Positions 26,232 through 35,709 of a stretch of 64,000 nt of DNA are shown piece after piece. The stretch comes from Riemerella anatipestifer ATCC 11845 = DSM 15868 (GTDB taxonomy: Bacteria; Bacteroidota; Bacteroidia; Flavobacteriales; Weeksellaceae), in the NCBI RefSeq assembly GCF_000252855.1, contig NC_017045.1, forward strand, positions 62,001-126,000. Direction: 5' to 3'. The position numbers and the translations under genes were made by a program. The notes beneath the pieces are model-generated. The model was not told where the DNA came from and searched no databases. It was given only the letters and a program-made list of their open reading frames with translations. Positions within the stretch are counted from its first letter, which is position 1. Every line of letters begins with the position of its first letter.

Positions 26232-29183
26232 ATGAGAAAATTTTATTGTTTGTTGATTCCTTTGCTGGTGCTTTTCTCTTTTGCTAGTCTCAGAGGGGAG
26301 TGTCTTTCGGGGGATGTGAATGCGAGCTATTCAGTTGTAGCTAACACGTGTGCGTCTAACGGAAGTGTAACGGTTAATCTTAACCAATATACTAATGTAA
26401 GGTTAGAGTTATTAAAAGATAACTTTGTGCTAAGTGTGGTGGAGATGACTGGAGCTTCTCATACTTTTGAGCGCTTGGCAGCTGGGGCATATCAGGTAAA
26501 AGCTACTTGTGTTAATGACTTGAGTAGAGTATACTTTGTTAATGATGTCCAAGTAACAGAGAACTATGTGTCAATGACAGGAGCTGATGTTTCTGTTTCA
26601 GGTGTGTGTGGAAGTTTTAAAACGGGAGGAACACTAACAGTGGATGGCGTTACAGGAGGTACAGCACCATATACCTATTCTTTTTATAAGAGTGATGACC
26701 CTGCTTATGATGATTCCCTAAGCAATTATACCACCAGCAATACAATGGAGGTAGGTGCTTTTGGTAATTATCAGATCAGAATAAAAGATGCGTGTGGTAA
26801 TTATATAACAGTTACAAGAGAAGTTAAAGCTTCTTTACCACCAATAGAACTTTGGTTTAATGTCTTGCGTTCTGCTTGTGGGGAAATATCTTTGTCAGGA
26901 GTTACGGCTTATGATGCTATTACTAAAGGGGGAATTAATTTTGAAACATTCTTAGCTAGTACGGGGATTAAACTTAAAATACAGCATGATGGTTCATCGG
27001 GAACCGTAGTTTATGATGGAATTTTCAAGGGGGAAACTCTTACTTTTGCAGAATCTTCCACTGGGAAATACCTTGTAACTACAGTAAATGCGTGTGGTGA
27101 GCAGTATCAATACATTCTAGATTATAAAATTCAGTTAACACCTGAAATTTCAGCTAATCTATCATCACAGGGATGCCCACCTAGCGAAAGTCTTACGCTA
27201 TTGATAAGTTCTACCAGAGGATTTATGTATCCAGTTGAATATAGTGTTGTCAATCAAGCATCTGGCGAGGTGGTAGGGACAGGTGTGTTTAATAATTATG
27301 GAGAAACAGTATCACTAAATGTACCTGTAGGATCATATAAGATTACTCATACAGATGCCTGTGGGGTATATTCGGAAAGGATATTAGATAATCCTAAAAA
27401 TACAGCACCTTCATTGGCTATTACTCATAGTCTTAATTCTGTATGTGGTATAATACCGCCTCTTACACAAACAGGTGGGCAACAAATTTATGTAGGCTTT
27501 AGAGGATATGTTCCAGATTTAGATAATGCTACTTTAACTATTGTCAGTGGACCTAGTAATGTTGGGGTAAAGGCGGTTAGACTACAAGCGAATAGGTATG
27601 GATGGACCAATGTGCTTTCAGGTAATTATGTTATCTCGGTAGAATCTTGTGGAGTGATAACCAATTACAATATTACAGTAAGAGATAATAGAAATACATT
27701 GAGGCAATCTTTGTCTTCACAAGGAACTTCAGTATGTTCGGGTGGAGGAAATATTACATCTACAAAAATTTATAATGGAGGTTATTCATCTACAGTACAA
27801 TTATTAGCGGCAGATAATCCAAATGTAGTATTACAAGAAAATGCAACGGGTAATTTTAGTAATTTACCAGCAGGCACATATATAACGAGAATGAAAATAA
27901 CAATGCCATCGTGGTGTACAGACTATAATTATTATGTTCCAGGTAGTACTATTACTTTGACAGGAGCAGCCTCGGGACCTAGAGTTTCTGTTCTTGCAAC
28001 TACTTGTGAGATAGATAATGTAGCTAGAGGTACAGCTTATTTAAGCCTTTCAGGGGTAATGCCATACACAATAAGATACAAAGAAAGTGGGACAGCTACT
28101 TGGACTGTTGTAACAAATGTTTCTGTGTCCAAATATACTATAGAGAACTTAATACCTAATAAAACTTATGATGTTAATATCACTGATGCTTGTGGTAGTT
28201 CTTTAGATGCAGGATTTAATGTTGGAGTAATTGCTGATTATCTCATAGAAAATCCTGTTCATCCATGCATAGGTTCTCCCTATACTCTAGTTGGGAAAGA
28301 ATTTCCAGGAGCTACCTATGAATGGATTAATCCATCGGGAACAGTAGTGTCTACAACTAAAGATTATGCAATAGCAAGTTATAATTCTTCTTATGATGGT
28401 ACTTATAAGCTGAAGATGACTTGGGATGGGTGTGTTGTCAGAACAATGGAGATATCGGTATATTCTACATTATGTGGAGGTCCTATTAGTCAGGCTAGTA
28501 TTTCGGGGTATGTATTTAACGATTTAAATGGATTAGATGATAATACTGTAAATGGAACGGGTATAGGAGTAGCAGATGGAACACAACTTTATATAACAGC
28601 TTATACCGCTGATGAAAACGGAGAAAATGGAACTATTATTACTACAGTAAAAGTGAATTCCGATGGATCTTATACTATTCCAGGGTTGGTTTCAGGCAGA
28701 TTTTATAAGTTGATAGTAACGACTAATCCTCTTGGAGCGGAAGACTCTACCTCTTCTTTACCTAGTGGATGGGTATCTACAGGAGAAAATATAGGTGTAG
28801 GAGTAGGTAATGATGGAAAAGTGGATGGACAATTGGTGGTTTATTCGCTTAGTGAGGATAATGCTAATTTTGGTATTAGAAAAGAGTTCTGTTTTAAGCC
28901 TGCTAATGTTTCAGGAGTGGCATTAGATTCTCATTTTGGAGTTACAACCTTGGGAAGAGCAGGCGATAATGGAGTAGGGAATAACTGGCCAATGGAGCGT
29001 AAAGGTGCTCACATGGTTTTAGAAGGTAAAGAAGTTGGTTTTGTTTTGAATAGAGTTAACCCTTCAGATATACAAAATCCTGTTGAGGGAATGTTGGTTT
29101 ATGATACTGTTAAGGACTGTATAAGTTTATATGATGGTAGTAGCTGGAGATGTTTGACTAAGAAAGGATGTCCAGATTTGTAA
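26232..29183 (+). CDS. Large secreted Cys-rich repeat surface protein with SdrD B-like domain
   Basis: The 983-residue protein has a signal peptide (residues 1-22). About seven beta-sandwich-like repeats follow, many ending in an ACG or SCG motif (DACGNY, NACGEQ, DACGVY, ESCGVI, DACGSS). Near residues 755-875 is an SdrD B/SpaA-like domain (ISGYVFNDLNG, SDGSYTIPGL). The C-terminal end has NPVEGMLVYDT and DGSSWRCL. No clear type IX sorting domain was seen. A paralogous C-terminal motif occurs in the next gene. An adhesin or matrix role is plausible but not shown. Confidence 0.75.
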   Translation: MRKFYCLLIPLLVLFSFASLRGECLSGDVNASYSVVANTCASNGSVTVNLNQYTNVRLELLKDNFVLSVVEMTGASHTFERLAAGAYQVKATCVNDLSRVYFVNDVQVTENYVSMTGADVSVSGVCGSFKTGGTLTVDGVTGGTAPYTYSFYKSDDPAYDDSLSNYTTSNTMEVGAFGNYQIRIKDACGNYITVTREVKASLPPIELWFNVLRSACGEISLSGVTAYDAITKGGINFETFLASTGIKLKIQHDGSSGTVVYDGIFKGETLTFAESSTGKYLVTTVNACGEQYQYILDYKIQLTPEISANLSSQGCPPSESLTLLISSTRGFMYPVEYSVVNQASGEVVGTGVFNNYGETVSLNVPVGSYKITHTDACGVYSERILDNPKNTAPSLAITHSLNSVCGIIPPLTQTGGQQIYVGFRGYVPDLDNATLTIVSGPSNVGVKAVRLQANRYGWTNVLSGNYVISVESCGVITNYNITVRDNRNTLRQSLSSQGTSVCSGGGNITSTKIYNGGYSSTVQLLAADNPNVVLQENATGNFSNLPAGTYITRMKITMPSWCTDYNYYVPGSTITLTGAASGPRVSVLATTCEIDNVARGTAYLSLSGVMPYTIRYKESGTATWTVVTNVSVSKYTIENLIPNKTYDVNITDACGSSLDAGFNVGVIADYLIENPVHPCIGSPYTLVGKEFPGATYEWINPSGTVVSTTKDYAIASYNSSYDGTYKLKMTWDGCVVRTMEISVYSTLCGGPISQASISGYVFNDLNGLDDNTVNGTGIGVADGTQLYITAYTADENGENGTIITTVKVNSDGSYTIPGLVSGRFYKLIVTTNPLGAEDSTSSLPSGWVSTGENIGVGVGNDGKVDGQLVVYSLSEDNANFGIRKEFCFKPANVSGVALDSHFGVTTLGRAGDNGVGNNWPMERKGAHMVLEGKEVGFVLNRVNPSDIQNPVEGMLVYDTVKDCISLYDGSSWRCLTKKGCPDL

Positions 29184-29202
29184 ACTATAAAAAATAATCA
29201 AA

Positions 29203-29727
29203 ATGAGAAAAACGATAACAATTATAGGATTGCTTTCTTCTACTTTGGCATTTAGTCAAGTTATACTAGGGGAAGGGAAAACAGAACCAAGTTCTTCTTC
29301 AATATCTTTAGAATTTGGGAATGAGAGTAAAGGAATTGTATTGCCTTGGGTTAATAACTCTACTACAATGAGTAATGCAGTGAGTGGAACTTTAGTCCTG
29401 GATGTAACTGATAGAAAGGTAAAAGTTAAGTTAAATAAAGGTTGGCAGGAAGTAACACCTGCGTCTACAGTATTTATAAATACGGTTCTTCAAGATGGTA
29501 TACAGGATAAAACGACTACTGGAGCAGTTATAGGAGGAGATGGTAATTCTTCTACTCCAGGAGTTTTGGTTTTAGAAGATACTAATAAAGCAATGCGATT
29601 ACCTATGGTTGCATCTCCTCATTTGAATATTATTAAACCTGCTGCAGGAATGTTAGCTTACGATACAGTGTCAAAGTTAGTGTGTATATACAATGGTAGC
29701 GAATGGGCATTTTGGAAACCTGAATAA
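29203..29727 (+). CDS. Small secreted protein sharing the C-terminal motif of its neighbour
   Basis: The 174-residue protein has a signal peptide (MRKTITIIGLLSSTLAFS). It ends with AAGMLAYDTVSKLVCIYNGS and EW, the same motif as the end of the upstream 983-residue protein (GMLVYDTVKD, YDGSSW). An earlier SGTLVLDVTDRKVKVKLNKGW is a second copy. It lies 19 nt downstream in the same operon. Likely exported; function unknown. Confidence 0.75.
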   Translation: MRKTITIIGLLSSTLAFSQVILGEGKTEPSSSSISLEFGNESKGIVLPWVNNSTTMSNAVSGTLVLDVTDRKVKVKLNKGWQEVTPASTVFINTVLQDGIQDKTTTGAVIGGDGNSSTPGVLVLEDTNKAMRLPMVASPHLNIIKPAAGMLAYDTVSKLVCIYNGSEWAFWKPE

Positions 29728-29755
29728 TTCCCAATTAATAAATTTTATACGCGAC

Positions 29756-29786
29756 AGGCTATCCTATATTTAGGATAGCCTTTTTT
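29756..29786. terminator. Strong bidirectional terminator
   Basis: A perfect 11-bp stem (AGGCTATCCTA with its complement) and a T-run end the surface-protein operon. The MFS gene converges from the other side. Confidence 0.9.
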
Positions 29787-29799
29787 GTTGGAAAATATA

Positions 29800-31032
29800 T
29801 TAGTACTCCATTTTTCTTAGTTTTTTGTTGGTAAGTCCTACTATAAGGGCAATGGCTAAAGTCATACTTCCCCCAAATATTACAGAACGCACCACGCCTA
29901 GAAGTTTAGCGGCTAGACCACTTTCAAATTGCCCCATCTCGTTACTAGACATAATGAAGATAGAATTAACGCTTAGAACTCTACCTCTTATTTTGTCAGG
30001 GGTTTTTAGTTGTACTATCGTCCCTCTTATCACTACAGAAATACCGTCTAACATACCGCTAAGCATCAAGAAAAAGAACGAAAGCCAGTAGAGTTTAGAC
30101 AATCCAAAACCAATGATGCACAATCCAAAACCAGCCACCGCCACCAATAGTATTTTACCTTGATTTCTCCTCAACGGAATAAATGAAAGCAAAATAATAA
30201 TACACATAGACCCAATATCAGATGCCGCATTAAGTAGCCCAAAGCCTTCGGCTCCTACTTTAAGAATATCACTAGCATAGACGGGTATCATCGCTACCGC
30301 TCCACCAAACAAAACCGCAAACATATCCAAGCATAAAGCTCCCAATATTTCTTTGGTTTTATAGATGTAGGTAAGTCCTTCACGCATACTTTCTAGCACC
30401 TTTACTTCTTTTTTATTGTACTCGGAATATTGCGGTTTTAATTGCCAAAAGAATACAGACGCTAAGGTCATCAGACTTACAATAACTACAAGCGTCCATT
30501 TAATAGTAATAAGTGCAATTAAAAAGCCTCCTAACGCGTGTCCAAATACTGAAGAAGTAAGGAATGTTGCCTGATTTAGGGTAACAGCATTGGCTAAGTT
30601 TTCCTTTTTTACCATTTTAGGTATCATAGAAGGGACTAATGGTCCTATAAAAGCACGGCAAATCCCTGTTAGAAATATCACTGCATAGATGAAATAAGAA
30701 ATCTGGTGTCCTGTGAGATGATAAGAGTTTTCTAAGAACGCCAAAGCGACTAATGTACTAATGAGAACCACATAAACATAATTGCAGATAAGTAGCATTC
30801 GTTTTTTTTCGTTCATATCTATTACATAGCCTGCGTATAGGGCAGTAGATACGGCAGGGATAACCTCCGAAAGTCCGATGAACCCAATAGAAAGAGGGTC
30901 TTTGGTAAGCTGATAAACCCACCAACCTAGAAGCGTGGCTAACATTCTGAACGCCAAAATAAGAAAAAACCTACCAAATAGAAGGTGTCTAAACTCGATG
31001 TTTTTTAAAGTTTTTAGAGGCTCTAGGTTCAT
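29800..31032 (-). CDS. MFS transporter (EntS-like exporter group)
   Basis: The 410-residue protein has about twelve membrane segments. Family features include LLFGRFFLILAFRMLATLLGW split near residues 18-38, YAGYVIDMNEKKRM (the loop 2-3 signature), and a late IRGRVLSVN block typical of the MFS_3/EntS group, which export siderophores or drugs. It is 22 nt downstream of the GH3 gene and may be co-transcribed. The substrate is unknown. Confidence 0.82.
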   Translation of the reverse strand: MNLEPLKTLKNIEFRHLLFGRFFLILAFRMLATLLGWWVYQLTKDPLSIGFIGLSEVIPAVSTALYAGYVIDMNEKKRMLLICNYVYVVLISTLVALAFLENSYHLTGHQISYFIYAVIFLTGICRAFIGPLVPSMIPKMVKKENLANAVTLNQATFLTSSVFGHALGGFLIALITIKWTLVVIVSLMTLASVFFWQLKPQYSEYNKKEVKVLESMREGLTYIYKTKEILGALCLDMFAVLFGGAVAMIPVYASDILKVGAEGFGLLNAASDIGSMCIIILLSFIPLRRNQGKILLVAVAGFGLCIIGFGLSKLYWLSFFFLMLSGMLDGISVVIRGTIVQLKTPDKIRGRVLSVNSIFIMSSNEMGQFESGLAAKLLGVVRSVIFGGSMTLAIALIVGLTNKKLRKMEY

Positions 31033-31054
31033 AAGGTGAATGCTGTTGTTTTCT

Positions 31055-32557
31055 TTAGATTATATGGTTCATTAAAAAGTCGGCTATTTTTCTATCGTTG
31101 GCAAGCCTAGGGATTTTGTTTTGCCCACCAAGTTTCCCTTCGGATTTAGCATACTCGTGGAATGCGTTTCGTTTCAGCCTACTGATTTTAAGCGGTTGTA
31201 ATACCTTACCCTCTATCAAATCATCATAATAGGTATTCCTTGCTCTTAGCTCTTGGTCTAGGGTCAATCTAAAGGCTTCTAAATCTTCGGGTTCTTTTTC
31301 AAACTCAATGAACCATTCGTGGTAAGGTAGCTCGTTGTTGGGAGGAGTTACTTGTGGTGCAAGATGAAACTCCGTAATTTGAGCATAGTGCTGAGCCACG
31401 GTAGATTTCATAGCTTCTTCCACTTCATAAGCGATGACGTGCTCGCCAAATGCAGAGGTATAGTGTTTGGTTCTGCCACTTACTAAAATACGGTAAGGGT
31501 TTTTAGAAATAAACCTCACTACATCTCCAATAGAATACGCCCACAACCCAGAGTTGGTGGTGAGAATCATAGCATAATCTTGGTTGAGTTCAATATCCTT
31601 TAAAGTCAAGCGAGGAGCGTTGGGTTTGCCGTATTGCTCCAATGGTACAAACTCGTAGAAAATCCCATTGTTGGTGAGTAGTCTTAAACCTTCTTTAGTA
31701 TAATCGTCCTGAAACGCAAAAAAGCCTTCACTAGCAGGGAAGGTCTGTACAATATCTACAGAACCACCAAGGAGTTCCTCCATTTTTTCTCGGTAAGGTT
31801 CATAGTTTACGCCGCCAGTTACGATAAGTTGTAAGTTAGGGAATAGTTGTTTTATTTTCTTATGGTGTCTTTCTACCAAAATTTCAAAATACATAATGAG
31901 CCAAGGCGGAATCCCAGAAATGAGTGTCATATTTTGGGTTTCAGTTTCATCAGCAATTTTATTGACTTTGGTTTCCCAATCTTCTATACAGTTGGTTTCG
32001 TAGCTCGGGAGTCTATTTTTTTGCAGATATTTAGGGATATGGTGAGCTACAATGCCCGAGAGTCGTCCTGTTTTAATCCCATTAACCTCCTCCAATTCAG
32101 GGGAACCTTGTAAGAAAATCATTTTACCATTTACAAAATCGGCATTATTCTTTTTCGCAATATAATGAAACAGAGCCGACTGTGCCGCTTTGATTTGGTA
32201 AGGCATTCCTTCTTTAGAAATAGGGATATATTTGGCTCCAGAGGTAGTACCAGAAGTCTTAGCAAAATATTCGGGTGTATCCGTCCAAAGTATGTTGGCT
32301 TGTCCTCTTTTTACCTTTTCTATATAGGGTTTAAGGTCTTCGTAATCCGCAATAGGAACTTGATTTTGAAAGTCCTCTAAAGTTTTGATTTCGTCAAAGT
32401 TGTGGCTTCTGCCAAACAGGGTCTTTTCTGCTGTTTTTACTAAATTTCTCCATAAAGCCTCTTGGTGTTCAATCGCTTTAGATTGGTCTAGTGTGGCTTG
32501 TTGAGTGTGTTTCTTCGCCCAAACGAGAGCGGCTTTCTTTTTAATCCATTTTAACAT
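31055..32557 (-). CDS. GH3 auxin-responsive promoter family protein (acyl-adenylating enzyme fold)
   Basis: The 500-residue protein has the GH3/ANL-superfamily features YFAKTSGTTSGAKYIP near residue 95 (ATP-binding loop), a central VTGGVNYEPYREK, and YSIGDVVRF with a following SGRTKHY. Plant GH3 enzymes join amino acids to acyl acids. Bacteroidota homologues of this length are common but uncharacterised. The start overlaps nothing and lies 156 nt from the divergent trxB. Confidence 0.85.
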   Translation of the reverse strand: MLKWIKKKAALVWAKKHTQQATLDQSKAIEHQEALWRNLVKTAEKTLFGRSHNFDEIKTLEDFQNQVPIADYEDLKPYIEKVKRGQANILWTDTPEYFAKTSGTTSGAKYIPISKEGMPYQIKAAQSALFHYIAKKNNADFVNGKMIFLQGSPELEEVNGIKTGRLSGIVAHHIPKYLQKNRLPSYETNCIEDWETKVNKIADETETQNMTLISGIPPWLIMYFEILVERHHKKIKQLFPNLQLIVTGGVNYEPYREKMEELLGGSVDIVQTFPASEGFFAFQDDYTKEGLRLLTNNGIFYEFVPLEQYGKPNAPRLTLKDIELNQDYAMILTTNSGLWAYSIGDVVRFISKNPYRILVSGRTKHYTSAFGEHVIAYEVEEAMKSTVAQHYAQITEFHLAPQVTPPNNELPYHEWFIEFEKEPEDLEAFRLTLDQELRARNTYYDDLIEGKVLQPLKISRLKRNAFHEYAKSEGKLGGQNKIPRLANDRKIADFLMNHII

Positions 32558-32713
32558 AGAGCAAAGATAAGATTTTGTTACTAACTAAGAATAACTCGTG
32601 GTATAGATTTAACCAGTCAATAAGGCTAATTGAAAATAAAGAGGTCTAAAACTTTCAGAACCCTAAAAAAATTCCGAAATTAGCCACTTTAAAATCAACA
32701 TAAATTTATCAGA

Positions 32714-33661
32714 ATGGAAGAACAAAATATTTTAGATTGTGTAATTATAGGTTCAGGACCTGCAGGATATACCGCTGCAATTTACGCCGCTAGAGCGGAT
32801 TTAAAACCAGAGTTATTCACAGGATTAGAGCCAGGTGGACAATTAACTACCACTACAGAGGTAGAAAATTTCCCAGGTTATCCTAACGGTATCACAGGAC
32901 CAGAAATGATGATGGACTTACAGAAACAAGCAGAAAGGTTTGAAACTAAAGTCCATTACGAAATGATTACCAGTGTGGAATTTTCTAAAGAGGTAGGTGG
33001 TATTCATAAACTATCCACAGGAAGTAGAGAGATTTTGGCTAGAACGGTAATTATATCTACAGGTGCTACCGCTAAATACTTAGGACTAGACGATGAAAAG
33101 AAATACTCTGGTGGAGGCGTTTCTGCGTGTGCTACCTGCGATGGGTTCTTTTATAAAGGGAAAGATGTTATTGTAGTAGGAGCGGGAGATACAGCGGCAG
33201 AAGAAGCTACTTATCTAGCCAATATTTGTAACAAGGTAACAATGTTAGTAAGAAAAGACCACTTTAGAGCTTCTAAAGTAATGGCACAAAGAGTGGAAAA
33301 AACACCAAATATTGAAGTAAAATATAACCACGAACTCATCGGTATCAAAGGTGAAAATAATCTAGTAGAGCGTGCAGTGGTCATCAATAACCAAACGCAA
33401 GAAACCTCTGAAATTGAAGTTCACGGGATATTCATTGCCATAGGACACAAACCTAATACTGATGTATTTAAAGGTCAAATCAACCTAGACGAAAACGGCT
33501 ACATTATCACCGAAGGCAAGTCGTCTAAAACCAATCTTCCAGGAGTATTTGCGGCAGGAGATGTGCAAGACCACATTTACCGTCAGGCAATTACTGCCGC
33601 AGGAAGTGGTTGTATGGCAGACATAGATGCCGAAAGATATTTAGGGGAATTAAAAGGATAA
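32714..33661 (+). CDS. trxB: Thioredoxin-disulfide reductase
   Basis: The 315-residue flavoenzyme reduces thioredoxin with NADPH. It shows the FAD loop GSGPAGYTAAIYAAR (residues 13-27), the redox centre CATC near residues 138-141, the NADPH loop GAGDTAAEEA, and the C-terminal GVFAAGDVQD block. Length is normal. Confidence 0.96.
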   Translation: MEEQNILDCVIIGSGPAGYTAAIYAARADLKPELFTGLEPGGQLTTTTEVENFPGYPNGITGPEMMMDLQKQAERFETKVHYEMITSVEFSKEVGGIHKLSTGSREILARTVIISTGATAKYLGLDDEKKYSGGGVSACATCDGFFYKGKDVIVVGAGDTAAEEATYLANICNKVTMLVRKDHFRASKVMAQRVEKTPNIEVKYNHELIGIKGENNLVERAVVINNQTQETSEIEVHGIFIAIGHKPNTDVFKGQINLDENGYIITEGKSSKTNLPGVFAAGDVQDHIYRQAITAAGSGCMADIDAERYLGELKG

Positions 33662-33698
33662 TCATTAAAAAGCGGAGCGGAAATAGGTTCTATTTTTT

Positions 33699-33797
33699 AG
33701 GAGCTATTTCCCGCTGTCCGCTCATACTCCTCGTTTTGCCGCTCCACTTCGTTCCGCGGCTTCACTGCGGGGTATCCGCTTCCATCGGGGCTAGTTT
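33699..33797. repeat. GC-rich structured intergenic element
   Basis: This stretch is far richer in G and C than its surroundings. It opens with GAGCTATTTCCCGCT, contains several short inverted pairs (GCCGC with GCGGC, CCGCGG), and ends CCATCGGGGCTAG. Elements with nearly the same ends recur in intergenic regions of many Flavobacteriia as I recall them, so I call it a dispersed repeat. An in-frame reading (33610-33942) exists but runs through trxB and crcB in wrong frames. Confidence 0.6.
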
Positions 33798-33817
33798 CAG
33801 CACTCGTTATATACAAA

Positions 33818-34180
33818 ATGAAAACAATACTATATATATTCATAGGCGGAGGATTAGGAAGTGTATTTCGCTTCCTTGTTTCTCGTTATACCGCTCAGTT
33901 TTTCAAATTAGGGACTTTTCCTATGGGGACATTGGTGGTTAATGTATTGGGTTGTTTTTTTATTGGGCTGTTAAGCAACTCTCTTATGAAACAAGAATCT
34001 GATATTATTAGATATTTATTTATAGTGGGGCTGTGCGGAGGTTTTACTACATTTTCTACTTTTTCCTACGAGAACCTTGTGTTATGGCAAAATCAGGATT
34101 ATGTAACTCTTTTTAGCTATGTGGTGGCAAGTTTAGTATTAGGATTTTGGGCAGTTTATTTAGGATTTAAAGTAGGGTAG
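33818..34180 (+). CDS. crcB: Fluoride ion channel CrcB (Fluc)
   Basis: The 120-residue membrane protein has four hydrophobic segments and the family motifs GGGLGSVFRFLVSR (residues 9-22), PMGTLVVNVLGCFFIG, and GGFTTFSTFSYE. Fluc channels let fluoride leave the cell. No fluoride riboswitch is visible upstream; the preceding sequence is the GC-rich repeat. Confidence 0.93.
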   Translation: MKTILYIFIGGGLGSVFRFLVSRYTAQFFKLGTFPMGTLVVNVLGCFFIGLLSNSLMKQESDIIRYLFIVGLCGGFTTFSTFSYENLVLWQNQDYVTLFSYVVASLVLGFWAVYLGFKVG

Positions 34181-34245
34181 TCTAAATTTTTATTATTGAT
34201 AAATAGTAATTTATACTATTTTGGAGTTGAAAGTGAATGTAAAAT

Positions 34246-34276
34246 TTGTGTATAATTAAAAATAGTTATATATTTG
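34246..34276 (+). promoter_or_regulatory. Promoter of tRNA-Ser
   Basis: TTG (34246-34248), a 20-nt spacer, and TATATTTG (34269-34276) make a textbook Bacteroidota promoter, about 30 nt before the mature tRNA. Confidence 0.75.
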
Positions 34277-34306
34277 CACCACTAAAAACAACGATAGAGT
34301 TGTTAA

Positions 34307-34391
34307 GGAGAGATGGCAGAGCGGTCGAATGCGGCGGTCTTGAAAACCGTTGACTGTAACAGGTCCGGGGGTTCGAATCCCTCTCTCTCCG
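34307..34391 (+). tRNA. tRNA-Ser, anticodon UGA
   Basis: An 85-nt tRNA with acceptor stem GGAGAGA paired to TCTCTCC, discriminator G, anticodon loop CTTGAAA (anticodon TGA), a long variable arm, and T-loop GTTCGAATC. It is the apparent integration site of the prophage that follows. The 3' CCA is not encoded (the next bases are CA). Confidence 0.97.
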
Positions 34392-34403
34392 CAAAAAGGA
34401 GTT

Positions 34404-34427
34404 AAGCCGTTGTAAATCAACGGTTTT
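34404..34427 (+). terminator. Terminator after tRNA-Ser
   Basis: CCGTTG and CAACGG form a 6-bp stem around TAAAT with TTTTG after it. It lies inside the upstream extension of the integrase frame, which argues that the integrase starts further on. Confidence 0.6.
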
Positions 34428-34512
34428 GCTTTATAAAACAGGTCTTAAAGCACAAAAGTGCACAAATTCCATTTCCGCTACCCCTAATGTCCAACACTTT
34501 AATTTGGACGAA

Positions 34513-35670
34513 ATGGAAAATTATTGGACTAATCCCAAAGTGAAACATTACCCCTTAGAAACAGGTAAGGATTGGTATGTTTGGTTTCGATTTAACGGAG
34601 GTAATCCCATTAGAGTAAAGCAAGGGCTTAATCAGATTCCAGAATTTGAGGAAAGGCTGCAAGAGGCTTATGCAATGGCAGATGTCATAAGAGAAAGGCT
34701 AGAGAGTGGTTGGGTTCCTCAAAGTGCTAAAGTGAGGGTAAAAAGGATAAATCTTATAGATGCCGTTATATTTGGCTTTGAGGAAAAAAAGAAAACTCTT
34801 TCAAAAAATAGTATTGATAATTTTAGAAGCTCTGTCAATTTCTTTATTGAAGCGGTCAAGGAGTTGAAATATCACAGAATGCAGGTGTCTAGTTTTGAAA
34901 GGATACAGGCTAAAGAGGTTCTGGAACATCTAAAAAATGAGAAAGGCTGGTCTAACAAGACTTACAATAAGCATCTTGGCTTTTTAAGGTCTGTTTTTCA
35001 CGAAATACTTGATGCTGACTACATAAAAAGTAATCCGTTTAGGGATATTAAGAATTTAAAGGTTTTAAAAAAAGAGGCAAATGTACCTCCGACAAATGAG
35101 GAAATGAAAGCTATATCTAACGCTTTGCAGGATTACTGTTTTGGATTCTATGTATTTTGCTCCACTATCTACTATTGCGGTATCCGTCCTGCGGAATTGG
35201 TGCAAATGAAAGTGTCAATGCTAGATTTGGGCAACGAGCTTATCAATTTACCTGCTGAAATAACCAAAACAGATGCTGATAGGGTAGTACCTATAAGCGA
35301 AAACTTGAAAAGTCTATTTTCAAAATTTGACCTTTCTAACCCTCATAACTATTTGTTTGGTACCTGCGTGCCGAATGGAGGAAGACACGGTATTAAAAAT
35401 AGATATTTTGAGCCCAATGAGTTCAAAGTAAAGGAAGATACAGCTAATAAACTATGGCGTAAGCTAATAAAAGACGGCTTAGGCATTGACAAAAATATGT
35501 ACTCCTTGAAGCACAAAGGAGCGGATGATAAAATACTAGCAGGAATGCCTATTGAAACTATACAGGCTATATTTGGACACTCTACCCAAAAAATGACAGA
35601 GAGATACGCTAGGATAATGAAACTACAAAGATTTGAAGAGGCTAAAAAAATAAAGTTGCCTTCTTTTTAG
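34513..35670 (+). CDS. int: Tyrosine recombinase / phage integrase
   Basis: A 385-residue integrase if started at ATG 34513 (MENYWTNPK); the frame opens at a TTG at 34426 that overlaps the tRNA terminator. It has an N-terminal arm-binding part, a SAM-like core-binding domain (residues about 75-165), and a catalytic domain with YCGIRPAELV (first Arg), IFGHSTQ, and the nucleophile in TERYARI. The usual HxLR box reads YSLKHKGAD, so the first His is Tyr and the second Arg is Lys. This variant seems to occur in other Bacteroidota integrases. Confidence 0.92.
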   Translation: MENYWTNPKVKHYPLETGKDWYVWFRFNGGNPIRVKQGLNQIPEFEERLQEAYAMADVIRERLESGWVPQSAKVRVKRINLIDAVIFGFEEKKKTLSKNSIDNFRSSVNFFIEAVKELKYHRMQVSSFERIQAKEVLEHLKNEKGWSNKTYNKHLGFLRSVFHEILDADYIKSNPFRDIKNLKVLKKEANVPPTNEEMKAISNALQDYCFGFYVFCSTIYYCGIRPAELVQMKVSMLDLGNELINLPAEITKTDADRVVPISENLKSLFSKFDLSNPHNYLFGTCVPNGGRHGIKNRYFEPNEFKVKEDTANKLWRKLIKDGLGIDKNMYSLKHKGADDKILAGMPIETIQAIFGHSTQKMTERYARIMKLQRFEEAKKIKLPSF

Positions 35671-35672
35671 AT

Positions 35673-35709
35673 AAAAACCGCGGGAATTTACAAAGTTCTC
35701 GCGGTTTTT
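35673..35709. terminator. Bidirectional terminator between integrase and a small XRE regulator
   Basis: AAAAACCGCGGGAA pairs with TTCTCGCGGTTTTT (one G-T pair) around a 9-nt loop. It serves the convergent integrase and regulator genes. Confidence 0.85.

Noticed and set aside
33610-33942. 110-residue frame between trxB and crcB
   Set aside because: It runs through the end of trxB, the GC-rich repeat and the start of crcB in the wrong frames.
34426-34512. N-terminal extension of the integrase from a TTG codon
   Set aside because: It overlaps the tRNA terminator and adds no domain; ATG 34513 is preferred.
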